From positions 109,360,045 through 109,424,044 of the forward strand of contig JASDDO010000006.1 in assembly GCA_030015575.1 (NCBI GenBank): DNA of 64,000 nucleotides, in the 5' to 3' direction. Positions 22,671-33,332 of this stretch are shown here, piece by piece. Positions within the stretch are counted from its first letter, which is position 1, and every line of letters begins with the position of its first letter. A program made the position numbers and the translations under genes. The notes beneath the pieces are model-generated. The model was not told where the DNA came from. It did not search any database and saw only the letters and a program-made list of their open reading frames with translations. Source of the stretch: Agapanthus africanus (Eukaryota > Streptophyta > Magnoliopsida > Asparagales > Amaryllidaceae).

Positions 22671-24930
22671 TCAAGGCTAATATTGCGATGTCGACTACTC
22701 ACAGCCCGTGTGAAACCGAACATCCAACTCCTCTACTAATCAGTTTCACAAAGCCCGTTTGTAAAACTATTGTGTTCGAGAAATAGCCTCGGTGAGTGGA
22801 TCCGCCTAGAAGTTTCTTTCTGTATCTCTCTTAATCTCAAGTTCGCGGAGAAAGCCATCTCCCGAATTGAGTAGTACCTGTCTTAGAATATGTCTGGATA
22901 TCTGATGGGACCTTAGTTCATAAATGAACTCCATATCCAAACTTCTTAGACTGTATGGATCACTGAACCTAATCAGTATCCGGCACCATGCCACCCACAG
23001 TATCCTCTGGAACCACCTGTCCATAATACTGTCCCTCGTCAGAGGGAAAACTAAAAACTCTGACAATCACTCTGTCATCCATATCACCTTTGAAGCCTGG
23101 AATGATAACCGTCTCCCGAAAGAGACTGCCGTTATCAAATCCTTAGAACATGTACTAATGTTCTAAAACTGCTTCCTTATGTTTCTCCAGGATTGGATTA
23201 ATACAAACTTATTGCATCTAGTGCAAAACCAACATTTGGTGTGGTACTTGACATCTCATGATTGACTCAATTGCCTAAGCAAGTGATCTGCCAATCATGC
23301 ACATCCCTCTCCTCTTTAGTCTGTAAGACACCTTTAGAGAGGGTGACTCCATCACCTGCAGGTACACTACCATGCTAGGAGTCAACTATTCTAAAAACCA
23401 TTAGAATATCTGTCAAAGTACCCACATTGGGAAACCACCCAAATCTAGATCTAAAACCATAGATCCAGAAACCAGAATGTCTAATATTATATTCATGTCC
23501 TGTCTGGAGAAACAACTGTGTGACGACCATAGTACAACCGATCGTAGTATAGGAATTTTACTTCCTACTCTGTGTATGTCATCCATATACCATGACATCA
23601 CACCCTACTGCCTTCTTAACTGATCCATCCCCTATTCTGATTGAAGTCAAACCCATGACTGTCACATCAAAATTAGATGATCTATCTCCGCTATAACTGC
23701 TCTAGTCTATAAATAGACATAAGCTACTTGCCCACCATGCTTCCGCTGCTCCCACTGACTACGACAACCCTCCTACCGGGTCTCATATCCTGGAACAACA
23801 GTAGTGTCAAGTGTGGGTAGATAAGAACCTCCCTGTCACCGTCCTTGAGCCTACCGAAGAACCTCTCGGGTGTCTGAGGTTACCTACCATACCTGCGGAG
23901 TGGCTATTGGAATGTCAAACCTGATTGAATATATAGGTCCTATTAAATTTTCCGTAATCGTTCGCGGTTCTGGAATCACTTCCAGTTCTACCATACTCCC
24001 ACTACTGTTTTCTGAAAAAGATCCATTTTTACTAAAACTGTGGCGAGTCAAGAACAATATCACTATTGATCTTCCAAATGGTAGAATATCAACCCTCGTC
24101 ATAGCCAGGGTCAACCCACAAACAGCCATTACAGAAACGTGCCCTGAGTTATCCAGTGTCTGGTTTTAATCATAAGCTGGACAACTCCACGTACCTCAAT
24201 ATCTTTTAAGGTACGAACTATTCTATATCCAATATAGAAACTTTGGCACTAATTTAATTGGAACCACATTCGAATCATGCAGCTGTCTCCAGTGCATATC
24301 TACTTAATGGAAAGAGGCTAATCAGCATTACTCAACTTAGGAATCCATCCAATTATGAGTAACCTGAAAGAGAAACACGTTTCTCAAAACCATCACTATC
24401 ATCTGAATACCAATCACAAGAATCTACATCTTCGATCTCTTTGAAGAATCCCGATACTTGTGATACCTGGTTCTCTACTTTATTCTTATACCCACAACTT
24501 CTCAAAACTTAGACCTTGTTTTTCTACGAAACACTCGTCTAAATACTAGAGAAGTTATAAGTAAATAGAACATAGTACTAGGACCTACCCCTTTGTCCTG
24601 ATGGACACTTGGACAACATACAATACTCTGTATCAGTCCACTGAGTTGAACAATTCAAAACCTGTGCGTTGTAGGTGGAAAACTGTACCCTGGCGATTTC
24701 CTCAAATATCACCAATTACAACGAATTCCGATATAATGAGGATGATCACCTAATTCCCAATATCTTACTCCCACTCATCATCTGTAAAACCATACAGATA
24801 TGAGAATGAAACCTGGTAAATACATACCCTTGGAGTAAGTGTCTAATCGGGAAAAACAGTTTTTCCTTTAACAATGCACTGAAACATGAAAATGTTTCGT
24901 AGGGGTATCCTGGTATTCATAGCAATGCCT
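22671..24930 (-). pseudogene. pol: Element F pol remnants (heavily decayed)
   Basis: Only short islands are recognisable: an RNase H end (RSHQISRHILRQVLL, ~22870), an RT active-site region in which WYMDDIHRVGS replaces the usual YVDDILLIGN (~23570-23600), and an integrase C-terminal or linker block (IPEPRTITENLIGPI, ~23920-24000). Between them are stops, shifts and unalignable sequence, and integrase core and protease are not convincing. The region cannot encode a working enzyme, in contrast to the fresh LTRs. Confidence 0.75.
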
Positions 24931-24970
24931 CTTCCATAATCCAATTCATGACTTCAACCGTATATTTTAT

Positions 24971-25178
24971 TGCCATCTCTCCAAATCCCTTTATTTTTCT
25001 TTAGTCGTTACCTTCTGTACACCATCGTTAGGCTAAATGGTTTTCTTCCTTCCCTACCGTTCGGCACCAGCCTATGGTTTGGAAGAAGACTATCCAGTAA
25101 GCATAATAGGTGTACCTCCTAAACCAAGGAGTACTCGCAACTGAGAGAAGGTGATGATAAAAGACAACTGAATAATAC
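24971..25178. repeat. Direct repeat in F, copy 1
   Basis: A stretch of about 210 bp recurs at 25259-25469 with a period of about 288-290 bp. Shared words include TTCGGCACCAGCCTATGGTT and AAAAGACAACTGAATAA. It occupies the place where gag would be expected and has no open frame. Confidence 0.8.
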
Positions 25179-25258
25179 CTTATTCTTTTAAAGGTGAAAT
25201 AGGAGTGGCGATGAAGTACGCGGTTTTGGTCGTGAATGATATCAGTCGCAATTTACTT

Positions 25259-25469
25259 TGCCCTCTTTCTAATCCCTTTATTTTGTCTTTACATATTACC
25301 TTCTGCACACCCTACTTAGGCTAATTGGTTTTCTTCATTCCCTACCTTTCGGCACCAGCCTATGGTTTGGAATAAGACTATCCAATAGGCGTAATAGGTG
25401 TACTCTCTTAAACCAAGGAGCTCTCGCAACCTGAGAGAAGGTGATAATAAAAGACAACTGAATAAACCA
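25259..25469. repeat. Direct repeat in F, copy 2
   Basis: This is the second copy of 24971-25178, with scattered substitutions. The 80 bases between the copies (25179-25258) contain no recognisable feature. Confidence 0.8.
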
Positions 25470-26016
25470 ATTCTATTTCTCCTGAACCTTGATCCATCCC
25501 CGAAAAAGTCCCTTCGAGTTCGTATATAACCATACGATGGCTCTATCCAATGGAAGTGGATATCCGTAGTAATACGGGTGTTCTGAGAAATACAAAGGGT
25601 AAAAGAAGGAGTGGCAATGACTTATGCAACTCAGACAATCCAAAAGCCAGTATTTTAAGAAGGTTCGGTCAACCTGGTCACTGAGTCATAGTCTAGGGTC
25701 GGTCAAAGGTCGCTGCCAAAGAGAGAGAGAGAAAAGAAACACTCAGCGTGCACTCTAACCTAGATCAGAATGGTCATCATTTTATCTAATCCGGAAACCT
25801 CCCACTGTCCTGTCAAATTCTCCTCCAAACCTAAAGAAGAATCAATCGGGATCACCCGAAGAGTAAACCAACTCATCAGTGGGAATCAGGATCCAACTCT
25901 CATCGCATGATAACGTGATGGAATGCATCCACGTTACTCATACTCCAAAAGGCATGCGCATACTCGGCAAGTTTCAGTTTCTTTAGAAACTCCTGATATT
26001 GTTTTTGCCCCATGCT

Positions 26017-26228
26017 CTTATAACCTTGGCGTTAGGTCAAAATGTCATAAGTCACATGCCAAGTTCTACCCATCACTATCTTGTTAATTTGAACCCACCC
26101 GCACATGCCCTTGGCGTTAGGTCAAAATGGCAGAACGGTTGTCCCAAACTAACTCATCTATCTATGCAACAATTGAATACCCAGCAGCTACCAAACACTA
26201 TGCCTTGGCGTTAGGTCAAAATACATAG
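26017..26228 (-). ncRNA. Triple hairpin array in F leader
   Basis: Three copies of a 19-base loop (plus strand CCTTGGCGTTAGGTCAAAA) start at 26024, 26109 and 26203. Each is flanked by its own pairing arms: CTTATAA/TCATAAG (one mismatch), TGCC/GGCA and CTATG/CATAG (perfect). Loops are constant and stems vary. G and K have the same array at almost the same spacing. It lies between the primer site and the coding region of the minus-strand RNA. Confidence 0.75.
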
Positions 26229-26257
26229 CTTGAATACTACTGAATACCCAAAAGAAG

Positions 26258-26310
26258 TGACGGAGGGCTACGGCTGGTTTTTGGCGAAAAACCTTTAGCG
26301 TAGTGAACTT
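26258..26310 (-). ncRNA. Two-stem RNA domain in F leader
   Basis: CTACG (26268-26272) pairs with CGTAG (26299-26303), enclosing GGTTTTT (26276-26282) paired with AAAAACC (26287-26293). The flanking words GACGGAGGG and TGAACTTGATAT are nearly invariant in G and K. Confidence 0.72.
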
Positions 26311-26364
26311 GATATCGCTGAAGGAACCTGATAGCTTTTTAAAATATAGTGGCGAAAACCTTTT

Positions 26365-26457
26365 GCTAAAGAGGTCACTCCCGGTAAAGGGATCTCGGCT
26401 CTTTCCTCGTGGAATGAGGTGCAGGATATTCCACTGAATACCGCTATGCAAAGCAAC
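26365..26457. repeat. Leader repeat module in F, copy 1
   Basis: A block of about 90 bp with core TCACTCCCGGTAAAGGGAT and tail GAATGAGGTGCAGGATATTC recurs at 26501-26591. G has two copies as well (30920-31012 and 31068-31160); K has none. Confidence 0.8.
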
Positions 26458-26500
26458 TTGTAATCGACTATAGTGCAGTTATTACGCTGACGCAAACTTC

Positions 26501-26591
26501 TGCCCAAGGGGTCAGTCCCGGTGAAGGGATATCAGCCCTTGCCCCGTCGAATGAGGTGCAGGATATTCCACTGAATACCGCTATGCATAAC
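26501..26591. repeat. Leader repeat module in F, copy 2
   Basis: Second copy of 26365-26457; the tail from GAATGAGG to CGCTATGCA is identical, while the front half has diverged. Confidence 0.8.
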
Positions 26592-26756
26592 AAAAGGAAA
26601 CGTCTTTGTAACAACACTTTTTAAATTGTTCCAACAACTGAAAACAGGATTGTTTTTACTTTGCATTGATCAGAATCAACGCAGTCCCATCATTCAATCA
26701 CACCAGAAAAGAACGAAAATAAAATGTACGTATATGCCATCCGCATTCGTCACTGG

Positions 26757-26802
26757 GTCCCGTCATCACCCGTTAGGTTACTTAACTAACGACAGAGCGG
26801 GG
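26757..26802 (-). ncRNA. Nested stem domain in F leader
   Basis: CCCG (26759-26762) pairs with CGGG in 26798-26802, and inside it CGTTAG (26771-26776) pairs perfectly with CTAACG (26786-26791). In K the inner pair is TGTTA/TAACA, a compensated change. Confidence 0.7.
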
Positions 26803-27739
26803 ACTGGACTAGCGCGGGTGTAAAACATATACAACATCTAATAGTATATAAGCCAATATACAATAATCGCTCCAGGCGTGATAGTATCCAACATTACAGA
26901 AAAGTAATAAGCATCACAGAACAATACAGATATCTGGGATCCCCGAGTTTCACAGAGCCGCTGCTGAAACTCGACGTTCCCCTGTCGTGTGGATAGCCTT
27001 TGCAATGAAACCTAGACCCCTACGGGCGCGGCAAGTTACCCGCCAAAACCTGAAGCGAGGCAGTCCCCCACAGCATAGTGAATGGAACACCCGGCACTTC
27101 ACGGAATCCGGTAATCTTGGGCACCCCTCCTTGGGTCAACCTGTACCTCCTACGAGTGCGGCGAATAGTCTGCCAATTCTAGAGTGGGGCCCCTCTGCCT
27201 CCCAACGCCATGAGATGCGGACCCGTTGCCCTCCCGAACTCGGCTATCCGTGCACTCCGTCTCGGGGCAAAACCTAGTACAGTAATGAAAAATAGTACAA
27301 CAGGTACATCGACTGCAACCTGGTCGTGCCCCAAAAGAATATTATACAACAGGCAGTGACGGCAGTCCACAAGTTGGACGCTCGTCCCGCAATATCAAAT
27401 GTACAAATAAACTCAAACTGTACTATCATTGCACACTGCTATCGACCACGACAAATCCGCAACATTATAGCACAACACAGAACATCAACGCGAATGTCAC
27501 GTTCGCAAACCCGTCTAAAAGAACTATAGCAATCAAACGCGGTTTACCGATCAAATGACATTCCCGGTCGGAGATATAATGTAAGCACTGTAAACTAACG
27601 TGTTTAAATTTCGATCGACCAAAGTCCAAATATCAAAAAGTGGGCCCCACTGCTTACTGGTGAACAGTAACAAAACCTGGGCCAAAAATATATTTACCAA
27701 AAACCCCAAAAACCAACACAGAACCCACTGAGAAAATTT

Positions 27740-27807
27740 GGGAGCACGTGCTCCCCACGTGGCCGCGGATGGGCGGCCAAACCATGGGTTTGGCCACTCT
27801 TCCGCGG
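27740..27807 (-). ncRNA. GC-rich hairpin cluster near F primer site
   Basis: It holds a perfect 16-base palindrome (27740-27755, centre CACGTG). GGCCAAACC (27775-27783) pairs perfectly with GGTTTGGCC (27787-27795), flanked by CCGCGG on both sides (27763-27768, 27802-27807). The cluster is about 210-275 nt downstream of the primer site in the RNA. G and K have unrelated hairpins at the same distance. Confidence 0.72.
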
Positions 27808-28015
27808 CGGCCTAGAGGGATCACGACCCCAAATTTTGTCATGGTTCTTAAATATGCCTGCACGGATTTTTAAGACATCCAGAAATAAATTTTGGGACCG
27901 TTTAAAATTAACAGAAACTGTCGGGCATAAAAATTGTGATTTTTGCAATTTTCGATTTCCGGTCGGATCGATGTTTTAAACGCGTTAGCACAAGTTAGTA
28001 TAGCAAAATGGTGAG

Positions 28016-28027
28016 GCTCTGATACCA
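28016..28027 (-). other. Primer binding site of F (tRNA-iMet)
   Basis: On the minus strand it reads TGGTATCAGAGC, complementary to the 3' end of initiator methionine tRNA, one base after the 5' LTR end. Confidence 0.93.
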
Positions 28028-28028
28028 C

Positions 28029-30130
28029 TGTAAGTCTATGCTAGCGCCCCGGCAGTCTACAGACGCCAAATGCGGAACAAAAACTTTTAAACTTGGCGCT
28101 ATCGTATACTTTAACCCGGATCTGCCATTATTGCTAAACTAACAAACTTTAAAGAGTGTAGGAAGATTGTACCGAACGATCCGAGTCCTTCGTTCTTCAA
28201 CCATCATCCCACGCTCCGTTGCGGCTGCTCCGATCTCGTCGATCTCCGATCTCCTCGTCGAGGTGGCACCACATGATCGGTTCTTTAAACGGGCTCCCGC
28301 CTCTGACTCGAGGCAACTCGATCGTCAAGTTTGCTAAAAGAGACGAACAAGATTGATGTAGAGAATGAGTATATGACTTTGTCTCACTTCGTCCAAGTCC
28401 GTGGACGATCGGTTAATGAAGTTGCCGTGGAAATCGGGTGATGGAATGAAATGAACTGTGAATTCCATACACCCCAAAACTATCATATCTTTTCTACAAT
28501 GAAACATCAAGTGAGAGAGTGAATGAGAGAGGAGGCCTTCCATTCATATATGAAGGAGGAGGGTGAGTGTAGGAGGAGATAAGGAGGTAACCATAACAAA
28601 ACATCCTTATCATAATATGAACACAAACTAAATATCTAGCAAAAAGATCTTAAGCATAACAAGAAATGGTTGATTACAAAGCATGAGTCACACGACACCT
28701 CACCCAATCTAGAACCTTCTAGAATCTTCTAGAAGCATGACTCATCATATCTGAAGAAAAGATAAATCCGTATTTAACAGAATGTTAAAAGACGGCTGAT
28801 AGAAAACTGGAAACTGGCAACTTCCAAAAGTGATCCTGAAACGACTTTCAGGAAAACCCCGAAACTGTATAAATATACCCGCATTTGTATTACGACCGAA
28901 TACAAATGCAACTGAGACAAAGATATTATACCTACTCAATATAATACTCGGATCCGGCTTAAACCAAAGCCGACCAGTATCATCTGCCCGAAAACTGACA
29001 CGTGCGTAAACGCACGTGCATTTTCCGAACCCTGCCATAAAACCATACGGCCTCTACAACGTTTCGCCTGAACTTGGGAAACTGCCTGTGGGGGACTCTA
29101 ATAACTCGTCAGCACCCTGGCAGTAGGTTTAACCACAAACCGTCAGCGGCACTAGCTATGCATAACGGCTGCCCATGGACTGACCTCAAGGGATGCCGAT
29201 GAGCGCACTCATCCGGAAAAACCCTACTGAGCCTAACAGTGACAATGTATATACAGTCCGGTCCGTTCGTCAATGAGTATCGCATATCTGCCTAGGGGCT
29301 AGCAACGTCAGACCCCCAATAGCAGTATAAGTCATGTCGGAGTGAAGCCCAAATACACCCTGAGATACTACTGGAGTACCTACCAGTAAATCTCCTACCA
29401 TGGCCATGGATTTGTGTAATGGCTCTCCTAGACACAGCACGATCTCGCCCCCAATACCGGGAGAGACGAATCCCCTGCCGATCCGCTCACGTGCCTCCAT
29501 ATGGCTCGGGACTGTACCCAAAAACTACCTGTTTGCACGACTCCTTTGAGCCGTGGTAAGGTAGAAATCAAAGCACAGTGGGAACTCACACGAGATAAAT
29601 GACGACCTCAGGTCGATGAACTAACCTGTACACATGTCACTAGGGAACTGCTATCTGACGGTAGATATAATACTAACTAGCAGATTCCCGGCGAGTCCTG
29701 TCCGGTGTACTCATAACCCAATGAGCACCTGTATACATCTTAGGTGATCCAACTGACACCAGTAGCTTGTGAGACCGGCCACCGCCCCTCGTCGGGGTCT
29801 CGACTGTACACACTAGTCTACTCCGGAGTATCGATGCCCTGTCTCGAAACTCCCACGACTAGGGACTACAATTAAGGATATGCATATAAACTACCCAACT
29901 CTCACGTATATGATCGCCACCATACTGTTGGTAGTAAAGCAAGATCCTAAGGGCTCTATCAAAGTGTAACATGCAATCAGTCACCTGAACATGTACACGA
30001 CTGATAAAGGCAAACCAGATAGCATACTATCATCTTGAGTAAGACTGTCCTACCGGGATAGGTCCTTCGCAATCATTGCAATCACGTACCTGCGATCCAA
30101 TAATTGACTATGAGGGCACTATCTCCAACA
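28029..30130 (-). repeat. 5' LTR of element F (2102 bp)
   Basis: It is collinear with the 3' LTR and with H. It contains the segment 28327-28418 that is deleted in the 3' LTR. The LTR hairpin is at 28999-29018. Confidence 0.93.
28999..29018 (-). other. LTR hairpin, F 5' LTR
   Basis: CACGTGCG and CGCACGTG pair around TAAA, about 1112 bases from the LTR start in element orientation. Confidence 0.75.
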
Positions 30131-30135
30131 CTACC
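30131..30135. repeat. Target-site duplication of F, right copy (CTACC)
   Basis: Exact match to 20640-20644. Confidence 0.92.
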
Positions 30136-30570
30136 TGGAGAGAGAGAGAGAAGAAAACACTCTGCGTGCGCTCTTGCAAGATCAGATTGGTTATTATTTT
30201 ATCTAATCAGGATGGCTCCCACTGCTTTTTATCAAATCTTCCTTCAAACCCTAAAAGGAAAGACTAGCCGGGATTAATTACACGCTACAAGTTCGCCAAT
30301 CTTTCAGCTAGGCCAGTGTCGGTACTTTGAGGGAGGTCCCCCGTGCTTTCGCACAAACCTAATTAATGTAAACCTCGTTTTCCCAGAGGCGTAACCCCGT
30401 TGACACCTTTCTAGACACCTACTTGATCGGCTAATTGTAATGTGTAAAACTCTCCCAGGAGTAACAATTACTGGCAGCGGGTATCGGGATCCAACTATCT
30501 CATAGAAGGTATGCAATCTCATTGCAAATTTCAACACTTGAAATTCCCGATAATCTTTTGCCCCTAACCT

Positions 30571-30780
30571 CCTATGACCTTGACAAAGGCCAACAAACCA
30601 TAGGATGCTAGTCAATTTCAACCCGTCATTTCCTGATTGAATTAAACCCACCCGCACGACCCTTGACAAAGGCCAACAAGGTCGCACGACTACCCTAACC
30701 CAATCTGCATCATATGCATAAGCAGATAAGCACCAGTTAGCTACCGCACACTACGCCTTGACAAAGGCCAACAAACGCAG
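30571..30780 (-). ncRNA. Triple hairpin array in G leader
   Basis: The loop CCTTGACAAAGGCCAACA (plus strand) starts at 30578, 30661 and 30756. The arms are CCTATG/CATAGG (perfect), CGACC/GGTCG (perfect) and CTACG/CGCAG (one mismatch). Within each loop CCTT can also pair with AAGG. Stems differ from those of F and K at the same positions but keep pairing. Confidence 0.78.
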
Positions 30781-30810
30781 CACGAATACTAACTGCTACT
30801 TATCTGAAAT

Positions 30811-30860
30811 GACGGAGGGCTACGACAGGTTTTTCTGAAAACCTATTGCGTAATGAACCT
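30811..30860 (-). ncRNA. Two-stem RNA domain in G leader
   Basis: CTACG (30820-30824) faces CGTAA (30849-30853), four pairs, around GGTTTT (30828-30833) paired with AAAACC (30838-30843). Confidence 0.7.
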
Positions 30861-30919
30861 GATATCGTTGTAGGATCGAATGAATTTTAAAATGGAGTGT
30901 TTTTGAGGCTTTTCTAGTT

Positions 30920-31012
30920 TTGCTAAAGGAGTCACTCCAGGTAAAGGGATCGTCGGTCCTTTCCTCGTCGAATGAGGTGCTGGATATATCATATATATCA
31001 CTGTGCAAAGAA
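30920..31012. repeat. Leader repeat module in G, copy 1
   Basis: Core GCTAAAGGAGTCACTCC and tail CGAATGAGGTGCTGGATAT; related to 31068-31160 and to the two copies in F. Confidence 0.78.
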
Positions 31013-31067
31013 GAACTCTTAAAAGCAATCAAAAGACAAACCGAGTGTTGTAGCATCTGTCAGTTAT

Positions 31068-31160
31068 CGCTAAAGGAGTCACTCCCGGTGAAGGGATCTC
31101 GGTCCTTTCCCTATCGAATAAGGTGCAGGATGTTCTACAAGGAACACCGCGATGCAAAGC
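31068..31160. repeat. Leader repeat module in G, copy 2
   Basis: Shares GCTAAAGGAGTCACTCC with copy 1, then GGTGAAGGGATC against GGTAAAGGGATC. Confidence 0.78.
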
Positions 31161-31319
31161 AAGAACTGTAGCTACCTGTTTTTGAAAATTCGATTCCACA
31201 ACATCTTAGGTTTCTTTTTCTTTCATTAATCACATTAATGAAGCCCCATCATTTAAATTTACCTAAACATCACAGATAAATACGACGTACACTTATGCTA
31301 TCCGCATTCGCCTTGATGT

Positions 31320-31363
31320 CCCCTCGTACACCGTTAGGTTAGGTAACTAACGGCAGAGTGGGG
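31320..31363 (-). ncRNA. Nested stem domain in G leader
   Basis: CCCC (31320-31323) faces GGGG (31360-31363), and CGTTAG (31332-31337) pairs with CTAACG (31347-31352). Confidence 0.68.
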
Positions 31364-33036
31364 CAGGGCTAGCACGGGTGTAAAATATAAGTAACGTCTA
31401 TATAATATATCATATATACTATATACTGTATCTATCACAGAACATCACATGATCACATCACAGATATCGCAGCATATGAAACATTGGATATACTAGGACG
31501 TCCGTGTTTTTAATACGAGCCAGTATAAAACACGGATTCCACGGTCGCGATGAATACCCAAACCCACACCCCTAGACCCCTACGAGAGCGGCAAGCAGCC
31601 CTACCAATTCTAGAGTTAGGAGACCCGGACTCGACTCCTCGAGTTGGTCTCCCACTGGACTCCAGAACCCGGTTACTTGTGCCCTCCTCCTTGGGTCTAT
31701 CCTAGTGTGGAAAAGTAAATAATATACAACAACAGTGACAACTTCCGCAACCTGGAAGTGCCCCAATAAAAGAATATTACATACAAGTTTTTACATGAAT
31801 GAAAATGAAAAACACTCATCTCACATAAAAAACCCCCGGCTATTCAAACACAACGATCCAATATAACATATCAAGCAACACATAAAATCACATGTCATCA
31901 ACGTAAGTAAACATGCGTATCCTAATTGTCGTTGACATATAGCAACGAAACCGCGATATCACATATTACACTTACGGTCACAGAAAAGAATGTGTAAAAC
32001 TACAACAGTTGGAATCCGCGACCTCGTTAGACATCGCATGCCTTAACCAATGAATTCCTTAGACATCACATGCCTAACAATTATAAACCCCGCATTTTAG
32101 TCTCATTATCGAAAACTCTTTTCAATATCAAGTCGGGCAATTCAACAAGATTCCCGAAAAACTGATCGAATGCTCGTCGCAAACTTTAGTAGACGGCCGC
32201 CCCCCCCGACGCCGTCGACAAAGTGCACCAAGGCGGAACACCGCTGCCGCGAGCACCCGAACGGATGCTTTCGGCAACGGGGTTCTCCTACAGTCACTTG
32301 GTCGGGGCTATGGGGTGTAGCTGTCTATTAAGTTTATCCGGCGAGTATCCGCGTACGCTACGTGATTGCGACGGACTTTTGATCGCATCAAAATTCCGTG
32401 GCAACCGATCAAGTGAGACTAAAGTGCTATGTTTATAACATTCAAATCAGTTATTACATAACTACTTGTGGATTCCAAATATTGTATCCCATTCCAGATA
32501 AATAGAAAATGTTAAACTTTCCGATCGAACATTCAAACACCCAAGTTTTCCCGAAACAAATCAACACATGAAATAGGTTTAAAAAACATCCAGTTCATGC
32601 CTCAGTACCAACGGTCCAGCTATAGAAGGGTCAAGCCAACGCCTCACATGTGGCACGCCGTACTGCCCCAAACCCTAAGGTTCAAAGGGCAGTTCAAGAC
32701 GGTCACATAATCGAGTTAAGGTTCGTTGTCTTCTAGAGGGACCATTGCGTTACTTGCACTACTCAGAACGTCCTTAAACCACAGAAAAATCCAATACTTG
32801 GAAATTTTCCGGCAGGGGAAAAGGTGGGTATTTAGATCCGGTCGAACTTTTTAACATATTCTAAAATATCCGGAAAGCCACATAGACAAAACCTGATAAT
32901 CCGATCGAATCATCTACACTCCAAAACACCCAAGAAAACTCAACTCTTGAGTGCAAATTAAAAATTCCCAGAAAACTCAGCACCTGAAAACATGAATTAC
33001 TGTGCAAAACATGGAGGCTAATCTCATTAATTGGCC

Positions 33037-33077
33037 GCGGAACCGCCGCAGAAGCCAGGCTTCTGCCGCGGTTCCGC
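33037..33077 (-). ncRNA. Long GC-rich hairpin near G primer site
   Basis: Two 20-base arms (33037-33056 and 33058-33077) are inverted repeats with one mismatch and a single base between them. It lies about 245-285 nt downstream of the primer site. The second arm belongs to the 54-bp tandem repeat. Confidence 0.8.
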
Positions 33078-33164
33078 CGCGCTTTAGACATATTATGAAG
33101 TAATTTTTGCAGGCTTCTGCCGCGGTTCCGCCGCGCTTTAGACATATTATGAAGTAATTTTTGC
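33057..33164. repeat. Exact 54-bp tandem duplication in G leader
   Basis: 33057-33110 and 33111-33164 are identical. Each begins AGGCTTCTGCCGCGGTTCCG. The duplication doubles one arm of the hairpin. Confidence 0.9.
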
Positions 33165-33320
33165 ACCGTAATTCTTAGAATTCCCTGCTGAATTTTTTAA
33201 GCATTTTTAATCTGGAAAAAACCCAATTTTGAAAAAAGTCCAGAGAGCATGAAAAAATAGGGTTTCGATGTTCGTTCGGATTTCAACCGTCATCTAGACT
33301 TCGCCTAAGGCTCTAGCCAT

Positions 33321-33332
33321 GCTCTGATACCA
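33321..33332 (-). other. Primer binding site of G (tRNA-iMet)
   Basis: On the minus strand it reads TGGTATCAGAGC, one base after the 5' LTR end. Confidence 0.93.

Larger units (their letters stand above)
25480..28015 (-). other. Element F 5' leader (structured, non-coding)
   Basis: This 2.5 kb region lies between the primer site and the gag position. It has no supported frame but shares blocks in the same order with the leaders of G (30136-33320) and K (52500-54652). The structural modules are listed separately. The blocks between them (for example about 27000-27270, rich in TACGGGCGCGGCAAG-like words) are also shared, with lower similarity. Confidence 0.8.
20645..30130 (-). mobile_element. 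Element F: complete non-autonomous copia element
   Basis: F has both LTRs (28029-30130 is 5', 20645-22655 is 3'), a tRNA-iMet primer site, a polypurine tract and exact CTACC duplications. Its coding part (about 22671-24930) is reduced to fragments of RT, RNase H and integrase full of stops, and gag is missing. Yet the LTRs differ at only about two dozen sites by eye over 2 kb, apart from one 92-bp deletion. It therefore jumped recently with proteins supplied by another element. The leader (about 25480-28015) keeps all structural modules described below. H at 35484-37591 is a solo LTR of this family. Confidence 0.92.
30136..33320 (-). other. Element G 5' leader (structured, non-coding)
   Basis: This leader of about 3.2 kb lies between the G primer site and the point where F is inserted. 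It carries the same ordered modules as F and K. Frames such as 30304-30687 and 32861-33166 overlap the structural or repeated sequence and are not supported as genes. The stretch about 31700-33000 shows no recognisable feature. Confidence 0.78.

Noticed and set aside
26017..26228. Short repeats at regular spacing that might suggest a CRISPR array
   Set aside because: There are only three copies, spacers are about 65-75 bases and themselves conserved between elements, and the setting is a plant retrotransposon leader.
28016..28027. tRNA-like ends at 28016, 33321, 54653 and 59880 as tRNA genes
   Set aside because: Only the 12-18 bases of primer complement are present; there is no cloverleaf.
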